7,714 nt of DNA. Origin: Campylobacterales bacterium. GTDB taxonomy: Bacteria; Campylobacterota; Campylobacteria; Campylobacterales; SZUA-545. The stretch is taken from the NCBI GenBank assembly GCA_025800305.1, contig JAOXRY010000189.1, forward strand, positions 1 through 7,714, given 5' to 3'. A model generated the notes under the pieces. It was not told the origin of the DNA, ran no database searches, and saw only the letters and a list, made by a program, of their open reading frames with translations. Positions 6,384 through 7,714 of this stretch are shown piece by piece (the stretch's first letter is position 1; the number at the start of each line of letters is the position of its first letter). Both the position numbers and the translations under genes were made by a program.

Positions 6384-7714
6384 ATGAAAAAAAGTATTTT
6401 ATTTTTATGTATGGCATTGTCTCTATTTTCTGTTGAAAAACTAGGGAAGATGGAAGTTATTACAGGAACAAGAACCTTAAAACTATTATCAGAAAGTCCT
6501 GTGAAGACAGAAGTTGTTACAGCAAAAGATATTGAGATAAGCCATGCAAAAAGTGTTGATGAGGCTTTGAGATATGTTCCTGGACTTATGGTGAAAGAAA
6601 CCCATGGAAAACAAGGGAGTAGTATCTGGATTCAAGGGGTTAACTCTGATAGAGTACTTATCTTACTAGATGGTGAACCAATGGTTGCTTCAACTGGTTC
6701 AACTGTAGATCTTAGTCAGATTAATGTGGGAGACATCTCAAGAATAGAAATTATTAAAGGTGCTTCCTCTGCTCTTTATGGCTCTAAGGCTATGGGTGGA
6801 GTAATTAATATCATATCTGCTGAACCAAAACATGGAGTCCATCATAAAGTTAAAGTGGAAGCAGGAAGCTATTTTAACAAAGGTTCTGAAAATCTAGGAG
6901 AAGGATTTGTAAGAACCTCAAGTAGTTATAAAGATAAAAAGAGTGCCTTTACCCTTGATTTTGACTATAGATATGAAAGTGGAGTGAAGCTTAAAGAGGG
7001 TTACACAGAACAACTACCAGGATTTACTAAAGTTAATCTTAATAGTGATTTGAGATTTTATGGAGATATTAACTTTAGAATCATTCCTAGAATCTATTCA
7101 GAGGAGACAAGTAAAGATTATACTGAATATGTTCCAGGTGGTGGAAATCAAAACTATGAGAAGAGAGAAGATACTAAAAAATACAGATTAACAATTGAAG
7201 GTGATACTGAGTTTGAAAACTCAAAGCTGAAAGTCACTGAAACAATTGAACAGTATTATGGAACTTCAGAAACCGATAATCTAGGTTCTTCTTATATAGA
7301 GCAGAAAAGAGATGCAGATATAGGTTTTTATAAAAGGGAGTTTCAATATGATAATACCCTTAATGAAAGTCATGTTATCACTTTAGGTGGAACATACGTC
7401 TATGAAGATCTAGAGCAAGTAAACACAAAGACAAGTAATACCAAGATAGACAGAGTGAATGAACTTGGTAAATCACAAAAGAGAGAAGGTCGTGAGCTTT
7501 TTATACAAGACGACTGGTTTGTTTTTGAAGATTTGGAAATTATTCCAGGACTTAGATACCAAAATGATAGTGGATTTGGCGACTATACAGCACCTAAAAT
7601 TGCTGCAATGTATAGTGGTTACTTTGATGATGGACAAAGGGTTAATTTAAGACTTTCTTATGGAAATGGATATAAAGTTCCTACCTTAAAAGAGAGGTAC
7701 TTTGTTTTTGATCA
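6384..7714 (+). CDS. TonB-dependent outer-membrane receptor, probable haem/iron type (3' end outside window)
   Basis: From ATG 6384 the frame is open for 443 codons to the right edge with no stop. A signal peptide (about 1-17) is followed by KMEVITGTRT (22-31), a likely TonB box. The plug domain then shows VDEALRYVPGLMV, the VLILLDGEPM strand, and RIEIIKGASSALYGSKAMGGVINII (120-144), a highly typical plug signature. Beta-barrel strands follow. The window ends in SYGNGYKVPTLKERYF, where YKVP (430-433) sits at the place of the FRAP box of haem receptors; the NPNL box would lie beyond the edge. Full-length relatives are about 650-750 aa, so roughly 40% is missing. The RBS is weak (aag near 6373). 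It has its own Fur-box-like site and presumably imports the substrate handled by the upstream operon. Haem as ligand is inferred from context. Confidence 0.88.
   Translation, partial: MKKSILFLCMALSLFSVEKLGKMEVITGTRTLKLLSESPVKTEVVTAKDIEISHAKSVDEALRYVPGLMVKETHGKQGSSIWIQGVNSDRVLILLDGEPMVASTGSTVDLSQINVGDISRIEIIKGASSALYGSKAMGGVINIISAEPKHGVHHKVKVEAGSYFNKGSENLGEGFVRTSSSYKDKKSAFTLDFDYRYESGVKLKEGYTEQLPGFTKVNLNSDLRFYGDINFRIIPRIYSEETSKDYTEYVPGGGNQNYEKREDTKKYRLTIEGDTEFENSKLKVTETIEQYYGTSETDNLGSSYIEQKRDADIGFYKREFQYDNTLNESHVITLGGTYVYEDLEQVNTKTSNTKIDRVNELGKSQKREGRELFIQDDWFVFEDLEIIPGLRYQNDSGFGDYTAPKIAAMYSGYFDDGQRVNLRLSYGNGYKVPTLKERYFVFD

Noticed and set aside
7459..7650. Forward 63-codon frame near the right end
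   Set aside because: It is an out-of-frame shadow of the TonB-dependent receptor, whose own frame is open and motif-rich through this stretch.
1..7714. Mobile element, CRISPR array, tRNA or rRNA
   Set aside because: No transposase-like frames, terminal inverted repeats, regular spacer arrays or RNA gene features were seen; genes cover almost the whole window.

Overview
The window is AT-rich, with AGA-dominated arginine codons, short MKK-type signal peptides and genes packed on one strand. It encodes an outer-membrane TonB-dependent receptor, so the host has two membranes. The base composition and gene style suggest a Campylobacterota-type bacterium (Arcobacter/Sulfurimonas-like). This is an inference, and other low-GC diderms are not excluded.

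Layout, all on the + strand: (1) positions 1-137, the 3' end of a HemP-family hemin-uptake gene; (2) positions 138-236, a 99-bp intergenic region with a direct repeat, two inverted repeats and a possible promoter; (3) a tightly coupled operon of five genes: an ExbB/TolQ/MotA-like proton-channel protein, a DUF2149 protein with an ExbD-like membrane helix, a 1383-aa CobN/HmuS-like chelatase anchored in the periplasm, a small exported 98-aa protein, and an exported DUF4198 protein; (4) a hairpin over the last stop codon, then a Fur-box-like site; (5) a TonB-dependent receptor that runs off the right end. The first three junctions of the operon each overlap by exactly one nucleotide.

The ExbB-like + DUF2149 + CobN-like trio corresponds to HmuU, HmuV and HmuS of the Bacteroidota haem locus hmuYRSTUV. 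The HemP tail and the Fur-box-like site point to haem/iron rather than cobalamin synthesis. No CobS/CobT or ChlI/ChlD ATPase lies in the window. The working model is that haem, or another metal-tetrapyrrole, enters through the receptor and is handled by the two small exported proteins. It is then processed by the CobN-like enzyme in the periplasm, with energy from proton flow through the ExbB/DUF2149 complex instead of ATP. The gene families and their order are read from the sequence; the energy coupling, the substrate and the direction of the chelatase reaction are inference.
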